Position numbers and translations under genes: made by a program. A stretch of 64,000 bases of DNA from Actinernus sp. WN-2022 (Eukaryota > Cnidaria > Anthozoa > Actiniaria > Actinernidae). Below are positions 1 to 13,139 of this stretch, in pieces (within the stretch, counting starts at the first letter, position 1; each line of letters begins with the position of its first letter). The notes below the pieces were generated by a model. That model had not been told where the DNA came from and searched no databases. It saw nothing but the letters and a program-made list of their open reading frames with translations. The stretch is taken from NCBI GenBank assembly GCA_030867875.1, contig JAOWCC010000286.1, positions 868,001 to 932,000 on the forward strand, read 5' to 3'.

Positions 1-1145
1 ATCCTCTATATATCATATTCAAAGAAAATTCATTGTCTTTGATCCAATCAAACAATTTTAAACGAAGATACTGCCATAAACTATGAGAACCTATTTTTCA
101 GCTTTGACTCCGTCAAACTCGACAATATTTCAGTTACTTTAGACATCTGCATATCGGGTGATGGACTTGGTCACCCTTCAAAACTAAAATAATATTGAAA
201 ATGAATGTGCATTCGAATTCTTAAAGCAATTATTTGTTCACCGTATTTTCGATTTTAATCGGAAAAAAATCGCCGTGTCACCATATCGTCGTTTGTTTGA
301 TAACTGAACATATTGCGGATTTTGAGAGTGCGTACTCTCTAACCCAGCATTAACTTTACAGAGATTTTTTTTACCAGATGCAAAGATCTATTGTAAGTCA
401 ATCTAGAAATATTTCTAAATTCAAAGAAAAGAAGGCCACAACTCTGCAAACGGCCATTGCCAGACAGCATTTATCGGGTTTTAAAAAGACCTATTAAAGT
501 AGCGTTAAATAAAAATTCGACAGAAGCGACAAAATATTAATAAAATTAGTTGATTTTGGTTTTAATATGCTGACGGGACTTAGTACTAAAGCAGGTAAAA
601 ATATTATCTTTCTACTTAAAATCATTTGCGATTGCGACATGTTACAACATAAGGTATATTTTGCTCTGATTTTGAGCATTTCAGGGGGTCAAACAGTTTG
701 ATTGTCATATCTCAAAGGCCTTTTACATTTCAGCCAAACTATTTCACATGGGACATTAGCTAGTTAAGATATAAATGTGTGCCAAGTTTAAAGGAAATCG
801 GAGAGGTGCACTGTAGACTCGTCTGCATGGTTTTCACATGGATCCTCTCTTAAGTGCAGTTAAGTTGTTACATGTTTCAGCGGGTTTTGAATTTCCTCTT
901 TATGATTCCCTTGAGCTTAAACTTACACTGAGAGGCATTGAACGCTTAAGCAAACATACTCCGTCGCGGGCTCCCCCATCACACCGGAACTTCTTCGACA
1001 GTTGATCAATGACGGGGATTCGGCAAATGTTAATAATACCGTTTATTCGTGCGCCTTCCTTTTCGCCTTTTGTCTCTTCGCGCGTATTTCTAACATCGCG
1101 CCAGCTTCGGCACGCCTTTTTGATCCTAGCAAGCATCTTTGTCAT
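1..1145. repeat. Direct repeat copy 1 (partner at 6182-7326)
   Basis: Line-by-line comparison with 6182-7326 shows a constant offset of 6181 and no mismatch or indel that I could find over 1,145 bp. The left edge is cut by the window start, so the true repeat may be longer. The right edge is sharp: copy 1 runs into a retrotransposon fragment at 1146, copy 2 into unrelated sequence at 7327. The minus strand holds an 81-codon open stretch (1145-900) with a basic N-terminus that I do not recognise. It could be an LTR, a recent duplication or an assembly artefact; no TG...CA ends are visible. Confidence 0.9.
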
Positions 1146-2440
1146 CTTTGTCGATGTTCTTCAGAATATAGTCTGAGACGTCTAGGAGGGCAGTACAGGT
1201 GGAATGGCCAGGCCTAAAGCCAGATTGGTATGGTGATAACAGCTTGTTGGTAGACAGATGGTCATAGAGCTGCTTATGAATGGCACGTTCAAAGATCTTC
1301 ATAACGACTGGGAGAACTGATATCGGTCTAAAGTTATTAGGATCTGAAAGTGATCCGGACTTATGGAGAGGAGTAATAGTAGCTGATTTCCATGACTTGG
1401 GTATTTCACTGTGCTGCAATGATAAGTTGTAGATGTGGGTAAGTGGGGCAGCTAGAACACTGGCACCGGCTTTAAGTATGCGTGAGTGAATATCCTTCAA
1501 CCCAGAAGATTTATTGGCACGCAATGATGATAGTTCTTTGCGCACAAAATCAACCGGTATGTTTTTGAACGCAAAATCTGGAACCTCACGAGATGTAGAA
1601 CAGTTTCTGCGCCCGCTTACATTCGGTATCGAGACAGTGCTCTTGAGGCGTGCACCAACTGATGTAAAGAACTTATTAAAGCAGTTAGCTACTCCAGAGT
1701 TGTCCGAATAGATCTTGTTGTCAAGCGTAACCTCTTGCACAGAGACCTTGTTCTTCTTAGGTATAAGCTTTCTGATAGCAGACCATAATTTGGAAGCATC
1801 ATTGGCATGTTCCGTGAGCAAGTCATTATAATAATCACGCTTGGCTAGTTCAATTTGACGAGTGACCGTGTTTCTCAGGTCTTTGTAGCTGACCCAGTCA
1901 TGATCCAATTTAGACTTGACAGCTTTGCGCTTCATGTTATCTCGTTGTTTCATTGATAATCTGATCTTGTCTGACATCCAGCGGGCTGAGTACCTCGTAC
2001 ACGAAGCGTCCGTAGAGGAGCATGTCTATTACAAACATCCTTCAGAAACACTTCCATACCAAACCAAGCATCTTCAGGGCTGTCAAATAGATAGACAGTA
2101 TCCCATGGTTGGCTCTGAAGATCAGCAACAAAAGCAGATGGATCAAAACCTTTGAAGCTGTGAACCTTGATCACTTTAGGTTTAGCCCGAGGTAGTTTGC
2201 ATGTTCTATTACAGAACACCATATAATGGTCACTCATTGATAACTCAATAACTCCAGAGTCAGCAACCCGATGACTAGAGTTAGTAAAAATCATATCAAT
2301 AAGTGTAGTAGAGTGAGGAGTAACACGGGTAGGATCTGTAATTAACTGTTTGAGGCCAATATCATTCATCGACTTTACAAATTCTTTTCCCTTGGATGAG
2401 GTTGCATTCCAGTTGAAATCACCCAACACTATGTATTTTT
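1146..2440 (-). pseudogene. Non-LTR retrotransposon fragment (endonuclease C-terminus plus RT N-terminus)
   Basis: On the minus strand the stretch from about 2440 has the endonuclease motif LGDFN, a later SDH motif, and then the spacer leading into reverse transcriptase motifs (NNFRPISVLPV, YQSGFRPGHST), typical of CR1/L2/jockey-like elements. The frame changes near 1977-1950. The reading stops at the junction with the direct repeat (about 1145), before the catalytic FADD/YADD block, so the 3' half is missing; the endonuclease N-terminus is missing at the other end. It is dead. Clade assignment beyond CR1/L2-like is uncertain. Confidence 0.85.
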
Positions 2441-3645
2441 AGTCATGTTTACAGAATATTTTTGAACAAACCATATAAGCTATATACACAAAACGTTTCT
2501 ACAGCATAAACACGACCAATTGCAATTTAATTATGATATAAGTGCCAAAAAATATTCAGTATTCAAGGAGTAAGGCTTTCATGTACAAGTGACTTCCGAA
2601 ATTATTTTTCAAAAAGTCAAATTTTAGGGTAAAATGACATTCGAATACTATCGATGCGGCGAAATTGTAGAAGATGATAGAGTTATTATTTTGTAGATCA
2701 GTCATTTGGAAATACAACTGGGGACTAAAAAGTTTGTAAAGTTTATTCAGCTTAGGAGCAGTGAGGCCAAAGTAACATACTCCCAACACCCGGGTCCAAC
2801 GTAAATAAACAATCAACGCCAGATGCAAGCTGTATCGTGTGCAGAATAACGGGACAAATAACGGACAGGAATGAGAAACATAGCCCTAAAATAACTGGGT
2901 GATAAATTTATTTGTCACTTATGCCTATGGTTTTGCAATAAACAACAACTATTTAACAATCAACTTCAAAATAAGAGAAATTAGTAATACGAAGGATGAA
3001 TCAGCGATAAATGCATACCTGATTCTAGCCTTATTTGTGCTCTCCTCCCCAGCTCTGTCATGGTCTCGAAGCCACAACTTACGATAATTATCTTCTTGTC
3101 GATTTTACACCGAAAGAACATTTACCCATTATAGTTTATACAGATGGCTTTGTAGCATCCGCCATTTTATTTAGGACTAGAACCCAGTCTGCTGTTGTGC
3201 ACCACAGGTAGCCCGAACACAGATGTGTACATTCCATGTGGAATACTCTCTACCGTTGAATCAGCCTTTCCTTTCTTGTCTATTTATATATATATATTGC
3301 TGATCAGATCCCTACACGCTAGGAGATCCGGTGTTTTATCATTTCGTCTGGTGCCCAACATATATACCAGAGTGGGTAATTTATATTGAAATATTTATGA
3401 ATCTCATGAAACAGAACTGAAAATAATCACAATGCACTACTTAATACATCTACATAATTTTGTTTGCAAAACTTTATTTTTTTTCAAGCTGATTATAGGT
3501 TAAAATTACCCATGATGCACCTGATATATGTAACTGTTATGGGGTCAAATGTTTGCACACATTCATACACAAGGTCACAACAATGAATTATAAATGATTT
3601 CTAACATCCCGTGCATATATCCTGTATATTCACACGACCCACATA
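2441..3645. other. Non-coding AT-rich stretch
   Basis: Only short chance open frames. No motif or repeat that I could recognise. Confidence 0.5.
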
Positions 3646-3837
3646 CGGCCATCCCAATAAAATGTTCCGTTTCCAATCGCCAGACCGACCCAATTTTTTT
3701 TGGAAAAGTTAACAAAAATACAAAGCTTGACATTGACCCAATTTTTGGGAAAAGTTAAAAAAATTGTTTTAAGAACATACTTTCAACTACACCTCTTTTC
3801 CTAGCTCTCTGCGTATTTGCATTTTATTGGGATGGCC
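3646..3837. mobile_element. MITE with 18-bp perfect inverted ends and TA flanks
   Basis: GGCCATCCCAATAAAATG at 3647-3664 is the exact reverse complement of 3820-3837, and TA lies just outside on both sides (3644-3645 and 3838-3839). The interior holds an imperfect tandem duplication around a GACCCAATTTTT motif. No coding capacity. TA flanks suggest a Tc1/mariner-type target site. Confidence 0.75.
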
Positions 3838-4215
3838 TAATCAGCTGTGTCGGTGCCGAACTGGAGCGCAGTGCCATCCTGGAAAGCGAAGTTCAGAAAT
3901 GTCTGACGTATGTTGCTATTGCTACAAACTATCTTAGAAAAGGGTTCAGAAAACATCTGGGTGAACGATGAAACATATTGTGTGGATCGTGACAGACTTT
4001 ATCCAGACCTGAATTACGTGCGGGGCGCTTGTTCAGACACACGGTAAGCCACGCAGTTTACAAGCATGAGTAGTTATGTTAGTTATCTTCCCATTAATGC
4101 GGCTGACCAACAAGCACTGAGGGTGGTCACTGCCAGATATTTGTTTAACGTCCAAATTGGTTCCTTAGCGTCCTGTGATACACAGCTTCTGATGAATACG
4201 AGCGTCGTGAGATGA

Positions 4216-4295
4216 AATCTCGTTCCCAGAGCCCGCGATCTTTTGACCAGCGCCAAGATACTGGCCAAAAGATCGCGGGTTATGAGAACGAGATT
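4216..4295. repeat. Fold-back repeat
   Basis: AATCTCGTTC at 4216 onward pairs with GAACGAGATT ending at 4295; arms of about 33 bp contain GATCGCGGG/CCCGCGATC and a short central loop. It looks like a snap-back MITE. The DNA from 3838 to 4215 shows nothing recognisable. Confidence 0.65.
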
Positions 4296-5318
4296 GCGTG
4301 AGACGGGACCGCCATTTTACGTGATCATCCGATCGAGGCACGAGGGATCGAAAAGGCGTAGGCGCGAACACTGCGCTTCTCTGTTTCTCTTAATGTTGCC
4401 TGGGTAGCTAATTGAACGAGCAGGAAGCATACAAATGTTTTGCTGCACGGGTGGATATACGAGGAAACGCTGTTGCAGAAAAAAACTAACGAATGCGCAC
4501 TGTATCAAATTGTCTTGCCGGTGGGGTCTGGGTTTGTGTTGCTAAGAAACACATATACTTTGTGTGTGTCACTGGAGCCTAGTAAACATTGTTTTCCTCC
4601 ATAGCCAACGTGAAAACATTGTTGCGGAAGCAAATTTTGCCTCATCGAAACAAAAAAATGTCTTTGAAATGCTTCAGAAAAATGTTTTCCTTCCTGGAAG
4701 ATTGATTTTTTTTGCGCAAATTTTCCCGTGGATTTTGACTCGTTTTTACAGACAAATGTATGGAAAACTAAATCCACGATTGCATGCTTCCCAGCACAGC
4801 TACATCCCTCAAATTTCGATCAATTAATCTTCTACCTGATATCTTAAGTTTGAATCTGAAGAATATTTCAGAAATTCGATTTTACGGATTTTATTTGTCA
4901 TCGGATTCCCATACAAACACTGTATTTCGCGCCATGTTTACACCCCTTTCAAAAATGTCGTAATTATAATAAACCGCGAACTGGTCTATTACCTTAAAAC
5001 TGTAAAGAAATACGTTATTCTTTGTGTACGAGGTTTGTAGTTTCTCAGCTGTAGGATGTCCGGTGTCCGCGGAGAACAGGATATCAGGACACGTGACTTG
5101 TCCCTTCGTGTGTACCGACCTTTACGTCTGCGAGCGGGCGAGGCGCGCGGCGTGATTTTTTTTTCACTTGTGTGGGTTGTTCTTTTATCTTTTGTTTTCC
5201 ATATTGATTTTCTTTGTTTTTTTATGCAACGAGCTCCGCTATAAAGAGATACGAGGACGACAGTAACAAATCGCATACAAGTGTATCACAGGCAGCTTTA
5301 GGCAGAGAGTGATCATTA
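4296..5318. other. Non-coding stretch
   Basis: Short open frames on both strands (for example 4505-4827) look like shadows over repeated AT-rich sequence. No domain seen. Confidence 0.45.
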
Positions 5319-5413
5319 TGCACTAGTCTAAATAAACCCCCACCCCCCCCTCCCCCTCCCACCCTGTCCCGGGTGTTGGGGGGGGAGGAGGGGGGGTTAC
5401 TTTGACTAGTGCA
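5319..5413. repeat. C-run/G-run hairpin (i-motif/G4-prone)
   Basis: TGCACTAGTC at 5319-5328 is matched by GACTAGTGCA at 5404-5413. Between them, a C-rich half (5337-5370) faces a G-rich half (5371-5397), so the 95-bp unit is an inverted repeat whose arms contain homopolymer C and G tracts. Confidence 0.75.
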
Positions 5414-6181
5414 CTACCACCCCGCCCTAAAATCAAAAATGAATAAAATACCATGTCTAGACAGTACAGTACAGGTGAAAATATTTATAGATTTTATGAT
5501 AATTTTACTTGACACGCGCCATCAACAACATACGCGCCAAGTGCCAAGGCATTTCATACAATTCTTAGTAAGCGAGTCGGGACATGCCTTAAACGGTAAT
5601 ATAGTTGTTTTTCCCTGGTAACGCCGAGAAGATATGCCACATTCCCTCGTTGAATATACACAAAATGAGCATTTGATCAAGTCCAAATCCATATCGTGGA
5701 TAGGGCGGGAAATACACGTGCAGACGTTACACGCAGTTCCTGTCACGCAATTCTTGAGATATCATTATATCACTGAAGGGATTTCATCTATTTCGGTGAT
5801 ACCACATTTGATTTCATGGATTATACACACATTTTGGTATTTCAACGGAACGAACAGAATATTATGCACAAGATTGAAACAAATTGAGTCCGTAACAAGG
5901 TAGTAACGACATCAGAATGGCTTCCCGTTGCTGAATCTAAACGGTTCTAACTTGGCCAACTATTCGATGAGCATATAATAAAGGGCTTCCAAGAAAACGA
6001 AACCATTAGGGTTTTTTTTATTATGAAAAGAAAACATCGTTTCTTTACAGAACAAAAACTAAAAACTTGAATAGATACGTGCATTTCTACTTGTCACTCA
6101 TTCACCCCGCTACAGAGGCTCGCAAAATTCAGAGTGACTCGCCGGATTAGAAGCTGTATTTAAAGCGTAGCGTAGTTTGAA
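5414..6181. other. Non-coding stretch before second direct repeat
   Basis: Chance open frames only (for example 5634-5903 plus). No recognisable family or splice structure. Confidence 0.4.
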
Positions 6182-7326
6182 ATCCTCTATATATCATATT
6201 CAAAGAAAATTCATTGTCTTTGATCCAATCAAACAATTTTAAACGAAGATACTGCCATAAACTATGAGAACCTATTTTTCAGCTTTGACTCCGTCAAACT
6301 CGACAATATTTCAGTTACTTTAGACATCTGCATATCGGGTGATGGACTTGGTCACCCTTCAAAACTAAAATAATATTGAAAATGAATGTGCATTCGAATT
6401 CTTAAAGCAATTATTTGTTCACCGTATTTTCGATTTTAATCGGAAAAAAATCGCCGTGTCACCATATCGTCGTTTGTTTGATAACTGAACATATTGCGGA
6501 TTTTGAGAGTGCGTACTCTCTAACCCAGCATTAACTTTACAGAGATTTTTTTTACCAGATGCAAAGATCTATTGTAAGTCAATCTAGAAATATTTCTAAA
6601 TTCAAAGAAAAGAAGGCCACAACTCTGCAAACGGCCATTGCCAGACAGCATTTATCGGGTTTTAAAAAGACCTATTAAAGTAGCGTTAAATAAAAATTCG
6701 ACAGAAGCGACAAAATATTAATAAAATTAGTTGATTTTGGTTTTAATATGCTGACGGGACTTAGTACTAAAGCAGGTAAAAATATTATCTTTCTACTTAA
6801 AATCATTTGCGATTGCGACATGTTACAACATAAGGTATATTTTGCTCTGATTTTGAGCATTTCAGGGGGTCAAACAGTTTGATTGTCATATCTCAAAGGC
6901 CTTTTACATTTCAGCCAAACTATTTCACATGGGACATTAGCTAGTTAAGATATAAATGTGTGCCAAGTTTAAAGGAAATCGGAGAGGTGCACTGTAGACT
7001 CGTCTGCATGGTTTTCACATGGATCCTCTCTTAAGTGCAGTTAAGTTGTTACATGTTTCAGCGGGTTTTGAATTTCCTCTTTATGATTCCCTTGAGCTTA
7101 AACTTACACTGAGAGGCATTGAACGCTTAAGCAAACATACTCCGTCGCGGGCTCCCCCATCACACCGGAACTTCTTCGACAGTTGATCAATGACGGGGAT
7201 TCGGCAAATGTTAATAATACCGTTTATTCGTGCGCCTTCCTTTTCGCCTTTTGTCTCTTCGCGCGTATTTCTAACATCGCGCCAGCTTCGGCACGCCTTT
7301 TTGATCCTAGCAAGCATCTTTGTCAT
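6182..7326. repeat. Direct repeat copy 2 (partner at 1-1145)
   Basis: Appears identical to 1-1145 with a fixed 6181-bp offset. On its right side the minus-strand open frame seen in the repeat extends without a stop into flanking DNA for a short distance (upstream codons in the 7327-7380 region). This suggests copy 2 may keep the older context and copy 1 the breakpoint. Confidence 0.9.
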
Positions 7327-8811
7327 GAAGATGTCAGACCCACAGATTTCAGCCTTCAGGTTACCTTCAGATGGTCAAAAACCAATTAGTCGCGTTATCG
7401 TCGTTTAGTACTCCATCTCTTGCGAATTCCTAACTCCATCTTGTGCCCAGTTCGCATGTTTCAAGATATGTGTACACTCATTCCAGCTCCGAATGCCGCC
7501 TCCGCATTCGTTATCGTTAAACGGTCCGGTTCTCTCATTTCTCCAAACCGCAGTTTGTTGAGGTATTACGAGCGAGGTAATCGCACATTCGTGTACCTGA
7601 TCCACAGTGTTTTCGGGGCCACTCCTTCCGCAGAGGGGGAGCTAATTGGGCCTTTAGCTCCGGTATTCCGGAGTTTGGGTTTCAGATCCTTATAAATGTT
7701 ACTTGGAATTTTCAATGAAAGCTAAATTATGCGTTGCTCGTAAAATGATCTCTTCTCTTGCTGAATCATCAGATAACAGATAAATCCTTTGTTTGGCGGG
7801 TTTGGCGGTCTAGGGATTTTATGGAATGTAATTTATCTTGATTATTATAGTTTTTCGTCAGTTCATTTCATTAAAATCTCTACTGCGCCAAACGAAGGGT
7901 CCTCTGTGTCGTTATTATTGATATTAGTTAGATGTATATAATAGTCTTAGTTCGGTTCAAGGGAATTCATCACACTTGACAGTAACCCTGCGATTTGTAG
8001 CCAGTGTATGACATCTATATCTGGTCTTATGAGAATCCTTGTTAGATCTCTCAGATCGATGTTCATCAGAAAACAATATTGGTATCTGCCAATTTCGCTT
8101 TATGTCATCAACTATTAAAGTCACTTCTGCTGTGGCTCTGACACCTCTAGAATTAATATTCATAATTTACATCCGGTTTTGCTTTCTCTATCAGGGTACG
8201 GTATTAAGGTACGCTTACTTGGCTACAACTCGAGTGAGTTGTATCTGGATACAGGGTTATTTTAATATAAAAATATATAATTCTGGAAATGTAAGAGGGT
8301 GTTTACAACAGTACAGGAAAAAACGCATACAGTATTTGTATAAGAATAGCCTGAATTTCAGCCGTCTTCTCATCGACGTCATCCGGTTCGTCTGAAATTC
8401 AGGCTAGTATAAGAACGGCCTTTTACAAGCAGACTGCCGCTGTGTGTGTTACCACCGTGACGTTCCAGGAATCCATTCCAGGAATCCAGGCCCGGATTCC
8501 AGGTTCCGTCAAGCCTTCCCATAAACGTTGAGGCCACTTCAGGTCTTCCATTCTGATCTTCCATTCTGAATGGCAAAAGTGGAATTTTTCTAGAGGTTAA
8601 TTGAATGTTCCAATTTGATCGACATGACACTAGATTTCCCGACACAAATATCTCCAGTGCCGGCGGTAAATGTCGAAAGTGTTAAAGATACACTCATATT
8701 GTTCGAATAATTGACAGGTAACATTTTACATGTAATGATTGACAGCTCGTTACTATAAAACTTGTGAAAACGTGCTTGTCAAGCTGTAGACGGAGGAGAC
8801 ACGTACGAAAG
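7327..8811. other. Non-coding stretch upstream of the E3-ligase-like gene
   Basis: No gene recognised. Contains an inverted repeat around CCTGAATTTCAG (8349-8405) and several small imperfect repeats around ATTCCAGG (8462-8505). It may include the promoter of the gene starting at 8812, but no clear TATA element can be assigned. Confidence 0.4.
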
Positions 8812-11800
8812 ATGGACAACAGAGACGTAATTCGCAGGCTGCAGAGGATGATAGAGCAGACAGTTTCAGGGAGATCAGTGCAGCCTGAGCCGGACCCGAT
8901 TGATCAATCGACGCCAGCTCGCCAGCCCTTACCCGCGCGGTCACAGCAAGAAGCGCCGCACAGTCCCATTGCCGAAGGGCGCGTGCCGAGTATCATCGTA
9001 CGGTTATTTTGCTGCCTGGGCCAAACGACTCAGCTGTGCCCAGAGGGGCGTACCGCGATAGTCTGGTTGTCCAGAATCGTGAGAGAAATGTTTCTCTCCG
9101 AGTGAACATGACACCGGAGGAGGTCAGAGAGGGGATCGCGACTGCCTTCCGTGATTTCGGTCACCTTGAAGATAGGTATGTATTTAGGGAGTTCTTTTAT
9201 TGATGTCAGCGATTTTTTTCCCCTTTATTTAGTTTCGGTATTTTGTGTTTTATCATCTGTAAGCTCTCTCTGGATTATAAGGTACTACCCTTCTAGCAGA
9301 GTTCTTTCATATTTTTAATATGCGCAATTATTCCCGTGGCTCTTTTCAGCTTTATAGACACTTCCGTGGGTCACCGAAATCGTGAACCAAACCGATCCAT
9401 TAGAACTAAAAGCCTAATATACTTGAAAATGTAGTGAACAAACAATATATTTAAGCAGCTTTCGAACAACTCAGCCGACACGATATGTGTACGCAAAAGT
9501 AAAGTGCAATTCAATATGTTTCAGGACAGTCCACGATTTCGAGTTTTTGTGGCCAGTAGCCAACAACCGGCTCTTTCTCGAGGTGATGGACAGAGCCGAG
9601 CAGAGGCGTCTCGGTGGTAATGCGATTCGCCTGAGATGGCGGTCGACCCACCCGATTTACATCCGGCCGCTGCTGACTCAACTCGCATCTTACCAGGAGG
9701 TATAGTATGTTTATCGTCGAATATGTTATAACCGGAACTTACATACCGTTCCGGTTTGGAGAAACGACACCCCAGCGGCTGAAACCGGCTGACCATTGAT
9801 AAGCTATATTTTAAAATACGTAATACATACCGTATTCCCCTGATTTCAAATTTTGTGGACAAGGGGGCTCGTAAATCGAAGGAAGGCACTTGATATATTT
9901 ATTTTAAGTTTAAATTATTTTTAGTTGTGCGAGTTTTGAAGTGATAAAATTGCGCTCAATATTTGATAGTACGAATGGTCAGCGGTGTAGCAAACATTTA
10001 TACGCGTACGCAGTCGCCAACCCGACCACAAAAGATAGAGATCCCACGTCATGGATATCAGGAACAAATATTATTTAAGGGGCGATCGCAAGTCACAATG
10101 CTAATTTTTGATATAATCCATTTATTAAATGTCCCATATATGAACAACATTATTATTGTTTACTGTTAATAGATGCTGGGTGTCAATTTACCTAGTCTGA
10201 GCTTAACCTTAACTGTTAACCTGTCCTTGATACACAAGGCTAAGTTGTAGCCCAATCTATGGGTTTGTGACAATAGAAGATATACACGATATGTATTGGG
10301 CTTTATAAATCCTTTCAATTTGTGTATAATGCATTAATAAACATACCTTTTCTCTTCCATGTTGTTTCCTTTGTGGTTTTTCTTTCTTCTCTTCAACCCA
10401 TTTGAGGTTGTTTTGGGGAGTTTTTCATCCCCCGCCCTAACTGAAAAACCACAAAGGAAACACTTGCATGTAGTCTTCACTTAAGTGGGTTTCAGATTTG
10501 CCTTAACGATTAACAGTTTATAACCTTAAAGCTTTAAATGTAAGCTAAGCTGACTCAATAACATAATATTATTTGAGTATAACTATACTAAAAAGGTTTT
10601 AATTTCAGGTTCCAGGACACGAGGATAATAGCATGGGAAGATTATGGAGGAGAACCCTTAATCTCCAGCCCCAGGTCCATGAGGATACTGACCATGCATC
10701 TGACAGTGGTCAGTTTGGGAATGTTCATTTATTCATTTCTTTCATTATAGTCCTGTTTCCTTAGGTACATGACGATGAACTTTGATCAAGTTCAGTGTTA
10801 ATTGTAATAAACACAGTTATATCTGATAATATAGTGTATCTGAGTATTTGTCTAAAAAAAGATTGAGCAGTCATTTATAGTGTGTTCTGATTAAAATATA
10901 ACACATTGTCAAGTGTTTTTAACACTTTTAAAATATTTCTGAGTTATTAAATAGAATAATAATTAAATAATTAAGAAGAAAGAAGGAATTACTTTGTTTA
11001 ACATACATCTAAGAATAATGAATAATAATTAATCTACATAAAAACACTAACATTGCAACTGGATGTGTAACAATGTTGAGGGCTGATCAAAGGCAGTACC
11101 TGGCTAAACCACACAGATCGAAATGGAATTTAGCATGTTGGTTTTTGTGGAGGGATAAACACCGGAGAACCCCGTAGAAACACCCGGGTAATCTACCAAA
11201 CTCATGCTCACGTTTCCGGGGCTCAAACTCTGGCCACAGTGGTGAGAGGCGCAGTTCTTTTAATACCTAATATCACACTCAATATCAATAATAATGTGCC
11301 ACTTGCTTAATTGCATGTCTAAATATGGTATTTACTAATAATTATTTATTGTCTGAAATAGATCCTGAGCCAACGATACATGCAGTGCATGAGGAAGTCG
11401 TCACATTGACTACATCAGACATGCAGCCTCAAATTGATCTAACAGTGGTTCCAGAGGACACTACTGATTTCAATGATGGTAAATATATGTTTAACAAAAA
11501 AAAGCTTTCAAAATGTTTTGTTATAGTTCAAATTGTTCCCAAATTTAATATTTACTGGTGAGGTGTATATACTCTGATAGCCGGTGACAATAATGTGCAG
11601 TTATTGCAGGTTTAGAATAGTATATTGCACAAGGATGGTGAAGACATAATTTATTTACTGAACATTATTGTCATTGAAATATAATTTGTCAATTCAAAGT
11701 AGTAAAATTGTGGCTGAAGCATTTTTGCAATATTATTAAATAGTTACATTCGATTCATTTCTTGAGATTATTATTAATAAATTCCAAATTATTGTTACAA

Positions 11801-12430
11801 TATTATTAAATAGTTACATGTACATTCATTTTTTTTTAGATTTTTATTAATAAATTCCAAATTATTTATTTTGTTTTTCAAAGTATTTGAGGTTCTTGCA
11901 GTGTCACCTAATACTGTTGCCACATTTCAGTGTAAGTATCTTACATCATAAGCATGTCTATAAAGGAAATAATGTTGTCAAGTGAACATGTACACGTATG
12001 TGTTGCGCATTAAATTGATTTCAGGTAAAAGTGTTACAATTACTTAAACCGTACAAGTGTTTAAAAAAATAGTCATTCGTTTTCTACTATCCTCTCCCCT
12101 TGGTTCCTACTCAGTATTGCAAACATTTAACTAGGATATGAAACAAATTGACCTAGGACATGAGAGGTTGAAACAAATTGATATAGGTTTTAATAAACTG
12201 AATTCACCTAGGTTGAAACAAATTGACATACAGTACAGGATATACTGAAATTTTGGCATTGGTTGAAAACACTGTAGGTTACACTGACTCAGGTCAATTT
12301 GACCTGAAGGGTCAATTTGACCTACGACATATACATGCAGCTCTAGCATTTCATTTTGTTTGTATTGATTTTGTAGCTCCAACACCAAGTCCGGTGCCCT
12401 CAAATAGTGGTGTTCAAATAAATTTTGAAG
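8812..12430 (+). CDS. HECT/G2E3-like E3 ligase family gene, six 5' exons (3' end missing)
   Basis: Start ATG at 8812 (context AAAGATGG). Exons by GT-AG sites: 8812-9175, 9525-9699, 10609-10708, 11362-11478, 11884-11931, 12377-12430. Junctions 9175/9525, 9699/10609 and the next three all keep one open frame (phases 2, 0, 1, 1, 1), which is strong evidence for a real gene. The second half of exon 1 has RTVILLPGP and VPRG; exon 2 has DFEFLWPVANN and IYIRPL. These are features I associate with cnidarian G2E3/HECT-like proteins. Exon 1 contains one frame change, around 8940-9000, so the gene may be damaged or the base call wrong. Later exons are Pro/Thr/Asp-rich linkers. No further phase-1 acceptor could be assigned before retrotransposons begin at 13.1 kb; a HECT C-lobe relic lies at 19.2 kb. 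Family identity is moderate, exon structure good. Confidence 0.5.
10364..10461. repeat. Intronic fold-back repeat
   Basis: GTTTCCTTTGTGGTTTTTC (10364-10382) is the exact reverse complement of 10443-10461, within the intron between exons 2 and 3. A small MITE-like hairpin. Confidence 0.7.
11728..11868. repeat. Two-unit AT-rich tandem duplication
   Basis: AATATTATTAAATAGTTACA occurs at about 11730 and again about 70 bp later, each followed by ATTAATAAATTCCAAATTAT. It lies inside an intron. Confidence 0.65.
12136..12335. repeat. Imperfect repeats of GAAACAAATTGA and GGTCAATTTGACC
   Basis: Three copies of TTGAAACAAATTGA-like sequence (12140-12230) are followed by two palindromic GGTCAATTTGACCT units near 12292-12325. 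It sits in an intron just upstream of the exon at 12377. Confidence 0.55.
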
Positions 12431-13139
12431 GTATGTTGTATATTGGGCATTTCCAGGACAGGTTGTCTGAAAGTAAAAGTCCATGAATCCTTTCTCTAAT
12501 ATTAGCGCCCCTTTCAATGTGCTTTTGTTAGTATTCACCCCATTACCCTCTGCACTGTGTCCTAGCTCCCCTTCCCCTTCAACTCAGTTCTGATAAGCAA
12601 GTGCTCCTATTTTAATAAACACCCTTTAGGGCAATTCCACAGTATTTTGCATGTCACGGAGGGGAAAATCACAAGATTGAAAGCTGCCTAACAATTAGAT
12701 ACTTGAATTTAAACAAACTTTTGAACCATCATGTATATCATTTTCAATAGCTCTTTATGTGTGATGAATTTCAAAATGTTTTGTAAAATACCCAGTGAGA
12801 TATTATTTTTACGGAGGGGAACAGAGAAGTCACAAAAAGTACAATACCAAATCTAACCCCAAATTCCTGTGAATATATAAAAGCTACAACTTTAAACACA
12901 AGTTTTATTAAACATTTAATTCATCAACTAACAAATGACATCAAATAATCAAATGTTTAATTTCTCTAACTTCTCCAGCTAGGAGTTACGTCAAAAGGAC
13001 AAGCGTCACGGAGGGGAAGTCATGGAGGTGAAAGCTTTGTTCCATAACGATGCCATAACAATTTTGTCTTAATCCCACTGGAATATAAATTTAACTTATA
13101 TAACATTATGTAATTATCCTGGGAACATAAACAAGGCCT
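12431..13139. other. Intronic/non-coding DNA with dispersed CACGGAGGGG motifs
   Basis: The short motif CACGGAGGGGAA recurs near 12655, 12815 (as TTACGGAGGGGAA) and 13006. No coding domain seen. Confidence 0.4.

Noticed and set aside
1..7326. Full-length LTR retrotransposon with LTRs at 1-1145 and 6182-7326
   Set aside because: No gag, protease, integrase or RNase H between the repeats, no TG...CA ends and no visible target duplication or primer-binding site.
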